DNA of 35,585 nt from Chlamydomonas sphaeroides (Eukaryota; Chlorophyta; Chlorophyceae; Chlamydomonadales; Chlamydomonadaceae). A program made the position numbers and the translations under genes. This document shows, piece after piece, positions 1 through 11,316 of this stretch; position 1 is the first letter of the stretch; each line of letters begins with the position of its first letter. The notes beneath the pieces are model-generated. The model saw only the letters and a program-made list of their open reading frames with translations, had not been told where the DNA came from and ran no database searches. Where the stretch lies: positions 1 to 35,585 of the forward strand of contig BDDC01001022.1 of the NCBI GenBank assembly GCA_001662425.1. The letters are read 5' to 3'.

Positions 1-494
1 GCTCTGAGTGAACGTGTTATGCGCATGTGCTTGGGGTTGGTGGGTGCGCTGACCGCCGAGGGCCCCAGTCTGCAGTTGCGCTGGCTGGTGGGCTCCGTTC
101 CATATGTGTCGCGTGCTGTGCTTGGTGCCAGAGGCTGCATGCTGACTTTTGTCGTTTGCGCGGTGTGTTGAGTGATTGGGCGCGCTGGAGGGTGGTATGG
201 AAGCTTTCCCTTGCCCCGAATACCAATCCGGGCGGGGGACATGGGGATTCGGCTGAAGGGAGTTGTCTCCTGGTTGCCGGCTTTGGGGGGCCGATGGTTC
301 GCCTTCTGTCACGCCCACTCCATGTAACTACCGCTTCCTATGACCAGCAGGTCCCAGTTTCCCACATATGACCCATACATAGACATCTGACGCCATACGT
401 CACCATAACTGCTGCTTTTGTTTCCTTACGCGCTGCTATCCTGCTATATCAGGTTACACCCATGTCATGCAATGGGCAGGGCCCTTCATCCTAA
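1..494 (+). other. 5' flank of the kinase gene
   Basis: No coding exon, TATA box or RNA gene could be supported here. The sequence directly before 495 has no competing in-frame ATG that would give a better signal peptide, so this stretch most likely holds the promoter and 5' UTR of the kinase. That is inferred from position only. Confidence 0.35.
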
Positions 495-3400
495 ATGCCA
501 CTCAGCTCTATCCTCGGAGGCCTCCTGCTGCTGCTTGCAGCAGCGGTTGATGCACAGACTAGAGTGCAGACAGGCCGCGAGTTTGCAACTGCGCTGGCTC
601 AAGGAGCCTCGCTTATTAACATTACGCGCGACCTAGCTGTTACCGAAGCTGATTGGGTAGGGCTAAACGTGCCTTTGCACATTTGGGGCGACGTAACTCT
701 GCGCGGCGACGCCGACTCCTTCTGGCCGGTCATATCGTTTCAGGTCCAAAGGAAGGTATGTGTGCTGTACTGTGTCACTGGTGGAAAGGCTTGAAGAGTG
801 TCATCACTCGCTGCAAGCAGCCCTTGCTTATCGCCGACAATCAACACACGCTGGTCTGTGGATGCATACCAAATTTTCTGGCGCCAACGAGGCGCTGACG
901 ATAGCGCTCCACGCATCGGGTGGCCGCGTTCCGGACACACACACGCCTTCCCCTCTCCACACCCCCCCACCCCGCCTGCAGCTTGTGCTGAGGAATGGCA
1001 GCGTCTTCCGATTTGTGAACCTGGTGCTGGTGACACCCCAAAACAACTTCCCCGCGCGGTCGCCTGCGATGAGCATCCTTGCCCTGACCCCGGTAAGGAG
1101 CCGGTGACGGGGCCGAAACACGGTGCCTAACGGCGCCTGCAATGCGGGCCTGTAACGCTGTCTGCAACTGCCTGCCCTTGTTGTCAGAATGGAGAGACAT
1201 CAACGGTGACCATCGGTCCTCAGTCGGCCCTGCTGCTTGCCGCGTGCTTCCCGGCGTCAGTGCAGTCGTTCAACATCGCCAACACGCCCAGGTGAGGTGG
1301 AGGCAGGCAGGGCCTAGAGGTACCTGGACGCCAGAGTTGGCGACGCAGGGCTGGTGGCTGACCGTAGTAGCAAGGAACTGGCCACCGCAGCCGTGGCAGC
1401 GGGCTGATGGATGTACAGCTACAGCCGGTGCCCAGTGGGCGCGCGCGCGCGTGGGCAGTGGTGTGCTCGGGCCTGGCCCAACGCAGCCCTGATCTCGCCC
1501 TGAGCATGCATCGGATGGGGCGCCCCGCCCCACCCCGCCCCTGCAGGTCTCCACCCGACGGCAAGAACCAGAGTCTCACCATCCCCTATGCCTGGACCAA
1601 CTGCAGCAACAGGTTGGCGCCGCGCTGCACCGTAGCGTGCCGGGTCCTTGGGCAGACATGGGCGGGCCGGGCACAGGGCGGTTGCTCAGCTTCCACACAG
1701 GGGGACCGGCTCGGTCGCTACGGTGCCACCGGCTGTGCTCAGAGCCTGGACGTCCCATCCCCACCCTGCTGCATGCCGGCATCCTCCCTGCCCTCCTCCC
1801 GACCTCCGCCCACAGCACGTCAGTCCCGGCCAGCTCCCGCTGCTACCCGCTGGTCAGTCTCGGCCACGACATCACGATTGCGGGCACCGTCGGAAACGGC
1901 ACGGCCGCATCCCTGGTTTCCACCAACACTAACTGGGTGAGACCTGGGCCGGTGAGGGGCTGAGGGACTGTGAGCGGCATGCTAAGCTGTGGGGCTCATG
2001 TCAGCCCTGGGGGGCGTGAGCGAGCGTATGCGGCGGCGGGCTGGCGGCGCGCGGCGTGTGCCAGCTTGGTGTGGGGCTGGCGGGGGCTGGGACCTGGCTG
2101 ACTGGCTGGCCCGGGCAGAATCAGGGTTGTCAGCCCTGTTCAGAGTCACGTGTGTTCGCTTCAGTCTCCGGTTCCGCCCTTCGCCACTGTCCCTACCTAC
2201 CCCCTTAAGTGACCCGCACCACGGATGCCGCCTCCCTTGCGAACCAGGCGATCGTCAACACGTACTACTTTTGCCGAGGCGCCGTCACAGCCGAGTGCAT
2301 CCAGAAGGATGGGCCCCTCGTGTGGTGCGTGTGGCGCCCGGGTCGACCACCAGCCGCGCGCGCCACCTGCCGAGCGACCCGCAAATGGGTGATATGCTGC
2401 ATAGCTGCCGCCCGCCTGATCCCCGGGGCTGCGTGACGCACAGCACACGGATCGCCCGCGGCACTCCACCCTGTGTGCCCCGCGTCCTTACCCGCCTGAC
2501 TCCCCTCAACGGACGCACCCCGTCAGGCGCCCCTTGAACACCACTCACCTGGCCGTGCCTCTGTTGTTGCAGTCAAAGTAGCATCTGTCCTTTGATACCC
2601 GTGGATACCCGTTGATACTCGTCATGCCCTGCTGGCGGAGGGCTTGCAGGTAGCTTCTCGGCTCAGCAAGCCCCTTTGCCGCGCCCCGCAGTATGCTGGC
2701 CATGATCCGGTCCGTGGAAGGCAACGGAAGCGCCAGCCCGCTGCCAACTCCGCCGCCCGGCCCGGCGCCAGCCCCGCCGCCGCTGCAGGCGGGCGACGCC
2801 AGGGGAGAGAGGGCGAGCGTGCTGGCGTCGGGCCCGAGCTCCGACGACGGGGTCAGCCAGGGCGAGCGGTCCGCTATCATCGCTGGCACGGTGGTTGGAG
2901 GTGCGTGTGCGGGTGTGGGGCCGTTGCGTCCCAAGCTTCGGGCAGGCGGGGCGGTCGTCGCCTTGGCGGCCCCGTTCGGGGGGCAGCTACGTGTGGTTCC
3001 CTGGCTCACACAGCCTACCGCTGCCTCCTGCAACCTCATGAGCTTGCCGCTCGCGATGACCTGCACGCATGCGCGCCTCCTGCCCCTGCCTCCTGCCACT
3101 CTCTGCAGGGGTGGCCGTGCTCGCTGGCGCCGTGCTGGCCGCCTGGTGGCTGGTCCGGCGGCGGGCTGAAAGTTTGCGCGGCAAGGCGGCTGACGGCAGG
3201 TGCGTTCACCATCACAGAGCCCCGTGACTCGCCCAAGGGTTTCAGGGAGGGGGGCCGACGTTCAAGAGTAAGAATGAGCGCCCGGTAGCTGTTTCTATTC
3301 GGGCCGTGCACGCTGTGCCCTGGTAGCCCAGCGGGAGGCGTGTGCTCATCGCGTCTATACGTGCGCTGGTGTGGAGCCACCCCAAACACAGCCGCACAGT

Positions 3401-6400
3401 GCACGGATTCGGGCCGACTCTCTCTTGCGTGACGGAACACTTGCACGAGGGTTCACCCTAACCTCTCCCCCGCGCCTCTCCCCGGCGCCTCACAGTGACC
3501 CAGCTCGGGTGGGAGCCGCCGCCGCGGCGAGCGGAAAGGCTTCCGCCATGGTCGGGTGCGTGCGTGATGGAGGGGCTTGACTGTGGACAGGAACGAGGTG
3601 CAGAGGCCCGCACCGCTCGACTTGGCAGCCATGTGCTACCGTCACGGCGGCGCAGGCTGCTGCACACCAAGGGCTGCTTTCCCGGCCAATTGACTTAGCG
3701 GCTGACCGCAGCGCGCACTAGCAGCCCCACTTCTCCGTACTCCCTCCTGCGGGCCCAAGTACAAGAGTCGAAGAGTGACAAGAAACCCAAGCAATTGTCC
3801 AGCGTATCGCCGCTCGTCCCTGTCAGGTCAAGTTCCGCCCCTCCCGCGGACCGCGCAGCGACCCAAGCAAGCACCACCCCCTTGTGCGCCTTGCCCCGCC
3901 CCTGGGCTCCTCATCCTGCAGCTCCCCTACCCTCACATACCCATGGGGCGTGCTACTTTACCCTACAAACGAAACCCACGCACCTCCCCCCTCCCTGCCC
4001 CACATCTCCGACCGCGCAGCGACTCCTGTTACAAGGACCTGGCCTCCATGGACGGCTGCGGCGCGTCGGGCGGGGGGGCGCCCTCGGAAGCCCCGACAGC
4101 GATCAACGCCCCGCGCGTGCCGTCAGCAGCAGCAGGTGGGATACGGCTGGGGCCGTGCGCCGTGGCGTGGATTGGGCATCCACATAGCAGCAACGGCATT
4201 GAACCTTGACCCTTCGGGCCCTGGTCCTGGCCTGGTCCTGGCTTGTTCCTGCAGGTGGTGACAAGGGCGCCCTGGCCCTGGTCACTTGGAAGACGCCCCA
4301 CAACCCCGGCCTCGACCTCAGCGTTGAGGTCGTGACCACCCCGGAAGGCAGCATAGCCCCACATGGCGCCCCCGGCCATGCAACGGGCAGCCAGTGCGCG
4401 GCGTCATCCTCGCAGCAGGCTCCCTCAGCCTCAGGCTCCGCCTCGACTGCTGCAGCAAGCGCGACAACCGCTGCGACGAGCGAGGCCGCGGAGGCAGCGG
4501 AGCAGCAGCGGCTCACGCTCACGGGCGTGTGCCTGGGCAAGGGCGCGTGCGGGCGAGTCATGGAGGGCATGTACCGCGGCCAGCGGGTGGCGGTCAAGAT
4601 CCTCGACACGGGCCTCCTCGGCATCGCACACGGCGGCGCGCCCGCGCGTGCGGCGCCCGCCGCGTCCTCGGGCGCTACCCCTGGCTCTCCGCCCTCCCCT
4701 GGAGCTCTTGCCGGCCTGGCGGCGGCGGCCGTGTCGCCGCGGCATTGGATGGGCGTGGCGCTGCCGTCGAACATGTCCACCTCGGCCGGGGGCCGCAAGC
4801 GCTACACCAACGCCTCCGAGGTGCTGCAGGAGCTGGACGACGAGCTGGCGCCGCACCTGCGGCAGGCGCGGCCGGAGGCGGCCTGGGAGCCGGCGCTGCT
4901 GGCGACGGTCACCAAGGCGCCGCAGGCTGTGCAGCTGGAGGGGCTGCTGGCGCGGGAGGTGGCTCTGCTGGCGCGGATCGACCACCCCAACTGCGTCAAG
5001 CTGCTGGCTGCCAACCTGGGGTGAGGGCGGCGCGCATGTGGCGCGGGGGAGAGGGGCCGTCGATCTGGACCCGCCTGGGGGAAGGCGAGGCGGGAGCCGC
5101 TGCGACTGTGACTGGGCGCTGCCCAGTATGGAGCGAAGGCGGCAGAGGGGCTAGCTGCGTGTCAAAGGGCGGGGGGGCTGCTGCCGAAAAGCACAAGACA
5201 TCGATGCTTCACCGCTGGCAGTCAGGCACCCTTGCTCACCGGTGTGTGTGTAATTATGCTCCCGACGTGCCCTCCCATGGTCGCACCCACAGGCCGCCCC
5301 ACCCCTGCCTGGTGATGGAGCTGATGGACATGTCCCTGGACAAGCTGCTGTACGGCAGCGGTACGGCAGTGCTGCTGCCACTCGACAAGGTGAGGCGTGG
5401 GGCGGGCAGCAGGATGCGCTGCTGTTGTGCACGTCAGCGGGGCCGCGGGGGTGTCGCCGGTTTTGGCAAGCTGGGGCTGAAGGCACGAGGGCTGCGTGGG
5501 CAAGGGAAGGCGCAGGGCGGGGAGGGGCAGGGCAGGGCAAAGAATCCCGGCCGTGGCAGGTACCCGATCAAGTGCTGCGCAATTGCTCCCACTTGCGCCC
5601 CTACCTATGTTCTCTGCAGGTGCTTCACATCGCCATCCAGGTAGGCGGGCTGGGGCGGGCGAGGCGGGGGGTTTGGTGGGACGGGTGGGGTGGGACCATG
5701 GCCAGCCCTTGATGACGTCAGCATGTGGGGTCAAGCGACGATACGGCAGCAGGCGCGGCGGCGGCGCGCCATGGCGAGGTGCCGGCTATCGGCCTTGCAC
5801 GCCAGCAGGGCCCGGGCGTGGCCTGTGCGAGCGCGCGCTACAATTGACTTGCCTGATCCGCATTCCACCCAAGCTCGTCGGGGACCCTGAAACCTGAACC
5901 CGTGCCCGCCCTGCAGGTGGCCCAGGCGCTTTCGTTCCTCCACCCCACCATCATTCACCGCGGTGCGTGTGACAGGGGTATGGGTCGCCGGGAGTTCGGC
6001 AGCAGCTGCCCAGCGGGGCAGCAGGAGCAGGAGAGGGAGTGGCGGGAGGGCACGATACCCCACCCCTAGAGTGCCTCCGGGGCTCGCTCCGCTGCGCCCG
6101 GGGCTCATCCCACTTTCAACCCCGGCTGCTTGACCGCGCTGGCCTGGCCCCTTGCCAAGCCTTCCTCTGCTGCACCTGCCGCTGCCGTACCTGCGGATGC
6201 GTCCAAGTGTCCCCACCCGCCGCTGCCTGCCTGCCGTCTGCAGACCTCAAGCCCGGCAACGTGCTCATTTCGGACGCAGCCAGCGCCTCGCCCGTCGTCA
6301 AGCTGGGCGACTTCGGGCTCAGCCGGCTGCAGGAGACGGTGCTGGTCACGTCCAACGTGACCGTCGGAACGGTGGGTGCCGAGTGGCCGTGTCTGTGTGT

Positions 6401-8148
6401 GATGGGCGGACGGCGTGCACGGGTGCGCTGATGTACGATGGATGTGCCACACACGGGGCTCCCGCTGCTCACTGCTCTCCTCCCTTGCCCGGGCCCCTGC
6501 CGCACGCCCTCCACTCCCTCATGTCCAGGCGCCGTACATGGTGAGGCAGCGCCCAGGACCTGCCGGACCTCCATCCGGGGGAGCACAATCGGCCAGGAAA
6601 CAGGCAGATGAGGACGAGGGCCGAGCGCTGCACGCTTGCGCCAGCCCTCCAGCCCCCGCCCTGCTCGGATTGCCCGGTCGCTTGCCCACGCCTGCCCCTG
6701 CCAGCTCTGGCCGATCGTGCCCCCGCTCACTGCCGCCCTCTGCCGCCGCCCCTCAGGCGCCCGAGTGCCTCAACGCCCTCAACTGCGTCGTGCCGCACCA
6801 GGCGGTGCGCGCCGGGGCATGGGGCCCGGGTCGGGGCTGTGCGCAGGGACTGCTGTGGGGGGGCGTGGACGAGCCGGGGAGCCGCGCCAGCAGCGGCTCA
6901 CAGTCATGGCTAATGCGGCGCAGATAATGGGGATATGCTGGCCAGAGTTCCACATGAGTCTGGCGACTTGGCGAGCGTTCGCGTGGCTTGGCGGGGGGGC
7001 CTCTGACCCACGAATCACCGCACGCCCGCTTCACCCCGCTTCCAACGCGATCTACTTACCTCCCTCCTATTCCCCTCTTGCCTCGCCTGGCCCCGCTCCC
7101 TGCAACCCAAGGACATTTACTCCTTCGCAGTCCTGGTGTACGAGATGCTCGCAGGCGCGCGCCCCTGGGCGGGCGCCAACATCGTGCAGGTGGGCTGGCT
7201 GCTGGGGCGGGCGTGCTCAGCCGGTCTGATGTGGCGGCCTTTCTATAGCAGTTGCCATGCAGCTCTTGGGGTTGATCCTGGAGCGGCGAGGGCGGGGCGG
7301 GGGTGTGCTGGCTGCTGTGGTTGCAGGCCGGCAGCGCAGCGCCGCATGAGCTCACGACGGCGCTCCCCTTGCTGGCCCCCGCTGCGCCTTGCCGCCACGC
7401 ATAGCAGCCCCGCATCTCGTGCCTGCCCCTGCCGGCTGACAGGCCTCTTGGACAGGCCGCCAGCTGTCTCCCGTCCTCGGCTCCCTCCGGAAGGACGGGG
7501 ATCATGATGGCCATAAACCGACCCCCCCCACCTCCGCACCTATCTCCCCGCGCTCCCCGCCAGATCGCATGTGCCGTCCACGAGAGGCGCCAGCGGCCGC
7601 CGCTGCACCAGCTGACGGGCGACCGCTGCCCGCGTGCGCTGCGGGCTCTGGTTGAGGCGTGCTGGTGGGTGCGGGGTCGGGGGCTGCAGGGTGCTCGTGC
7701 GGAGGGAGCGACTGCTGGATAGGGTGCGAATGGTGGTCGCGGAGGGCGGGTGCTGCATGCAGTGCATTGGCCGCGTAGGGGCGGGTCTACGCGCACATGC
7801 TTTGCGCGCGGGCGCCGCTGCGGGTGCGGCGGCTCCTGGGCTGCTTGGGCGCCGTGCCCGGGCCTATTCCGGCGGCTGTGCAAGGAACATGTTCTGCACA
7901 ACAACAGCTGGCGCAGCGCGGCCTCGAGCGGGCACGCTCGGCTCGGGATCCGTCCGTGCCCAGCCGCCAATCACCGGCCCTGCTGCGCCATGCTGCGCTG
8001 CTTCCTTCCCCCGCTTCCCCCTCGGTACATCCCCCGCTTCCCCAGGGACCAAGTGCCGGAGCGGCGGCCCGCTGCGGCCGAGGTGGCCAAGGAGCTCACG
8101 CTAATCCGGCAGAAGGTGGGCGCCAGTGGCTTCGCGATATTTCGGTAG
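495..8148 (+). CDS. Receptor-type serine/threonine (TKL-like) protein kinase, complete, 21 exons
   Basis: Exons: 495-755, 982-1092, 1188-1291, 1547-1612, 1816-1936, 2248-2324, 2692-2900, 3109-3199, 3496-3555, 3722-3826, 4020-4135, 4255-5020, 5293-5389, 5620-5640, 5917-5962, 6244-6371, 6529-6540, 6757-6804, 7112-7189, 7564-7664, 8046-8148; all phases fit and give 906 aa. The start at 495 gives a signal peptide (MPLSSILGGLLLLLAAAVDA). An ectodomain of about 285 residues with several N-glycosylation sites follows, then a proline-rich stalk and one membrane helix (about 307-330, ending WWLVRRR). The kinase domain has the glycine loop LGKGACGRV (534), VAVK (Lys555), helix-C Glu675, HRDLKPGN (749-756), DFG (773-775), the GTAPYMAPE activation segment and CWDQVPERRP, so it should be active. 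It is probably a surface receptor that phosphorylates Ser/Thr; ligand unknown. About 120 residues separate Lys555 from Glu675, a low-complexity insertion. The acceptor at 2248 is the least certain junction. Confidence 0.9.
5620..5640 (+). other. 21-nt microexon of the kinase gene
   Basis: Bounded by TCTCTGCAG and GTAGGC, this exon encodes VLHIAIQ. It joins LPLDK (exon ending 5389) to VAQALSFLH (exon starting 5917), giving the helix-E sequence expected before HRDLKPGN. Both introns are phase 0. Confidence 0.8.
6529..6540 (+). other. 12-nt microexon of the kinase gene
   Basis: The twelve bases between the acceptor ...TCCAG and the donor GTGAGG encode Ala-Pro-Tyr-Met. They complete the conserved kinase activation-segment motif GTAPYMAPECL, of which GT ends the exon at 6371 and APECL starts the exon at 6757. 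Both flanking introns are phase 0, so skipping this exon would keep the frame but remove four conserved residues. Confidence 0.85.
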
Positions 8149-9180
8149 CTGTTGGCGTCGCCGTAGCCGCTCTGTTGCATGTTGCACGGCCATGGCCCTT
8201 TCATTAATAGTGACCGCTTGCTTGACTGACTGATCTGGACATATGGCAAGCATACGCGTTGCTTTAGCGTACCGCTGCGCCTCGCCTGCCTCGCAGGCTG
8301 TCATATTTGCGGACGTTCTTGTCGTGTGAGGAGGACAGCAGCTGCGACATAAGGTGCGCGCATGCGTGTGGGGCAGCAGATCGGGGAGGTGTGAACAGCG
8401 TCATGCTTATGGGAGCTCGTTGAGGGCTTGAGCAAGAACCCTGCCGCTCAGACCGCCGCTTCCCCCACCCGCCTGGACCCGCAGCTCTGGGGGAGCACCC
8501 CGCGGGTGTGCGCCGCACGGCTCTGTGGCAGCTCGAGCATGCAGCAGCAGCAGTCGCTTGCGTGAAGCTCGCGAACTGCTGTTGGCTGTTTGCGCTTCCG
8601 TTGGGAGGGGACTGACTGCAGGTTACACAACAGGGGCAGCGTGCTGGTTGCCGATCCTTTGGATGAGGCTGTTGGGACTTTTGGGGCGTGTTCTCGGCAA
8701 GTGACGTGTGGGCTGCAGTGAGGCACTCTCCATGCCGTCTGCGTATGACTGCGTATGACCGTGTTCCGCCGTGCATATCTGCTTGGCTAGCGCCTATCGA
8801 CCTCTAGGGGGAGGGGGGAAGCTTTCTGTGGCCTTGAGCGACACGCGGCTCTTGTGTGCGCTGCGAATCCACGGTGACGGCATCCTGGAGTGGTGATGGC
8901 CCTTTGTGCGGGCGGATGGATGCCCATCCTTAGGCGATCGCAAATACTTTACAAGGTTACAGTAGTGCTTCGGCATGCGTCACGGCACGGGACGCGTCGC
9001 GGGTCGGCTTTGCGTGGGGAATTGGCATTGCTTATTGCTGAAGCGAGTGGCGGGCGCGGGCTGCAGTTGGACCTCGTCAGTTTGGGCAGTGCGTGTGGGG
9101 TGCATGGTCGGCTGTTTGCGGACACGCTGATTGCCTACTACTCTGCGTTCTTCTAGTGTCACGGAACCGGCCCTTTTTAT
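8149..9180. other. Intergenic / 3' flank of the kinase gene, no gene seen
   Basis: This stretch follows the kinase stop codon. The open frames here have no family motifs and no convincing splice context. No TGTAA was found on the + strand, so the kinase 3' end is not placed. TTACA occurs at about 8622-8626 and twice near 8949-8960 and would read TGTAA on the minus strand, but I see no minus-strand gene it could serve. Confidence 0.4.
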
Positions 9181-9434
9181 GTTCTGTGGTAAGGTGGGCG
9201 CTGTCTTGTGTTCTGTGATAAGGCGGCCATTGGGTGGGCGCTGTCGTATGTTGCGTGATAAGGCGGCCTTGGGTGGGCGCTGTCGTATGTTCTGTGATAA
9301 GGCGGCCTTTGGGTGGGAGCTGTCCCTACGTTCTGTGATAAGGCGGCCTTTGGGTGGGAGCTGTCCTATGTTCTGTGATAAGGCGGCCTTTGGGTGGGCG
9401 CTGTCTTGCGTTCTGTGATGAAGCGGCCTCTGCG
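9181..9434. repeat. Minisatellite, about 40-bp unit, six to seven copies
   Basis: Imperfect head-to-tail copies, each starting GTTCTGTGATAAGGCGGCC and ending GGGTGGGCGCTGTC plus a variable four to six bases. The first copy is shortened (about 29 bp) and the last decays into unique sequence. Unit length varies between 39 and 41 bp and is not a multiple of three, so the open frames across it are not expected to be coding. There are no unique spacers between conserved repeats, so it is not a CRISPR array. Confidence 0.9.
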
Positions 9435-9795
9435 TTGCCCGAATTAGCTGGGGGATGCACAAGGGACGCAAGTGACTGCTTGCCGGCCCAGAGGCCTCAC
9501 TGCACGGCTTGCAAGCTGGTGTTGTCCTGGCTGGGATTCGGGGGCATACAATGCAAGAGCTAGCCGTGTTGGCTGCAGGCTGCGATCGACGGCGTATCGT
9601 GGCGGTGGAATCGTGGGTGCACGGGAGGCCCGCACCGGGGTGTGGGACGCAGCTGCCGAGCTCCTGAGGGGCAGCTGGCTGGGGGTGAGGCCGCTCGAGG
9701 GTCTTGTGGGGTTACAGGGATGGGCTTAATGCGTCTGTCACTTTGGGGCGGTTGGGGGCGCTGGTGTTCTTATTCGAAGGGGGCGGTCTGGCAGG
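9435..9795. other. Intergenic, nothing recognised
   Basis: No coding motif, RNA gene or repeat stands out between the minisatellite and the VTC2 fragment. Confidence 0.4.
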
Positions 9796-10110
9796 TTAGC
9801 CAATGATGCCGTTGCCTTCGCGGAGGGCCTCCCCTGCCTCGGCCTCGTCGGCTGCACCTGGTACGAGCAGGTCGGGCGACGGCGGCGCTGTGGGCGCGAC
9901 CTCGGCGGCGGACGTGGCGGCGGCGGGCTGCGACGGCGGCGGCGCCAGCGCGAGCAGCGCCTCGGCCAGCGGATCCTTGGCTAGGTGAAATTGCTTGGGG
10001 GTCGAAGGGCTGCAGCACCTTGTCCATGGAGAACTCGGTTGGGCGCTTCTTGGTGGCGCGGGCCTCGTTGAGCTGCGCCACGTAGCCCCAGGGGCCGGCT
10101 GCACGGGTGG
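9796..10110 (-). pseudogene. VTC2: GDP-L-galactose phosphorylase (VTC2) gene fragment with a frameshift
   Basis: The minus strand reads GPWGYVAQLNEARATKKRP then TEFSMDKVLQPFDP, which I recognise as the conserved segment of plant and algal VTC2 (plant form GFIAQLNEGR...KKRPTEFRVDKVLQPFD). VTC2 converts GDP-L-galactose to L-galactose-1-phosphate in ascorbate synthesis. After FDP the frame breaks: one extra C in a run of five at about 10004 is needed to reach KQFHLAKDPLAEALLALAPP, the expected continuation. An Ala/Pro-rich stretch follows to a stop at 9796. A plausible acceptor (CCCGTGCAG) precedes the fragment, but no flanking VTC2 exons and no HIT-type catalytic motif were found. It is therefore probably a decayed partial copy; a sequencing error in the C run would explain the frameshift but not the missing exons. 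Confidence 0.75.
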
Positions 10111-10192
10111 CCGGGACTCCTCGGGCTCCACCCGGCCAAGGGATCGTCACCAACAGCGCCGATCCATCTGCGCCTTTGCGCTAGTATTGTCG

Positions 10193-10197
10193 TTACA
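10193..10197 (-). terminator. Candidate polyadenylation signal of the 11317-13664 gene
   Basis: TTACA on the + strand is TGTAA on the minus strand, the usual volvocine polyadenylation signal. It lies about 1.1 kb past the stop codon at 11317, a long but plausible 3' UTR. Confidence 0.35.
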
Positions 10198-11316
10198 AGG
10201 TCAGAAAGGTCCAAGCCAATGTCCGCAAACCCTCAATCACCTCGACTCGACATGTCCAGGTCAAACGCCGCCCACACCCAAAGCGCACCAGCGCAGGACG
10301 CAGGCCATGCAACGCACACGAAAGAATGGCGCTACGTCGCCTGCTCACAAAGCGTTTCCCCCGCAGTAATCAGTTTGCATGCGTCGTCACAGGGGCCGAT
10401 GGGGGCCACCCCCAGGCTACCGCCTGGTCAACCAAGCGCATCACCGTCAAAGCTCCAGCCAGCCAATCCCGAGGGGCTATACGCAGCCGCGGCGCCAGGG
10501 CAAGCGCCCGCCGGCCGATGCCTGTATGCCCGAAACTCCAAACCACGACGGCACGTGAAGCGTTCCACATGCCAGCTATCAGAGTGCCCTATTCGTCGCT
10601 TATCCCACAGGCTCTCAAATTCAAGAGCGCGTCGCAACTCATGATGCCGGACCACACCAAGACTAGGGGCTCCGCTAGGAGGTGTAGTCCGCATGCAGCG
10701 CCATGGCCGCACGGTGCGGGTGCCTCCCTGGCTCCGCAGCACGCCATGCCCTAACGGAAGCCACGTCACTAAGCCCGCGCCCACGCCGAGCAAATAAGCA
10801 CATGCCGAGTACGCCCCAACACCGACAGACCGTGGGCGGGCCCTTGCTGGGCACGGCCGCACGCCACAGTCGCTATGGCCCCCGGTGCCCTAACGCGCAA
10901 CAAGACCGGTTGCGGCCTGGCAGCTCAGCCCGGCCTGGCAACACAGGCCAAGCCCAAGCCCGCATCGCAACGCAACACACGCATACAAGGTGAGCCCCAA
11001 CACGGAGCCGACAAGCCGCCCGGCAAGCTTATGGTCACAGTCGAAAGTCAGAAGTCGGCGTCGCGCCATGTCCCGGTCAGTCGCCGGCCTCCTAGGCCAC
11101 AGCGCCGCTGCCCTGCCCTGCGCCCCCCCCCCCCCCGCGCCCCCAGGAAGCATGCATGGGCCTCCGTTATCGTAAGCCTGCCGCGCAGCAGGCCGCGCCT
11201 GCAATAGGCGCTGTTGCTTCATACTCCGCACCCCCCCTGCGCGCCATGGCTTCTCGCAACCCAGCGCCAACCGGCCTGCCACCCTCAGGCGCGCTCGCTC
11301 ACGCGGCCGCCGCGGC
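10198..11316 (-). other. Probable 3' UTR of the downstream minus-strand gene
   Basis: There is no supported coding exon between the candidate TGTAA at 10193 and the stop codon at 11317. A long C run (about 11122-11136, G run in the transcript) lies inside. The several overlapping open frames on both strands are arginine/alanine-rich and lack motifs, as expected of non-coding GC-rich DNA. Confidence 0.4.

Noticed and set aside
3496..4135. Alternative plus-strand frames across the kinase juxtamembrane region
   Set aside because: Only the exons 3496-3555, 3722-3826 and 4020-4135 connect in phase from the membrane helix to the kinase domain.
9181..9434. CRISPR-like array
   Set aside because: The copies abut with no unique spacers, and the DNA is eukaryotic.
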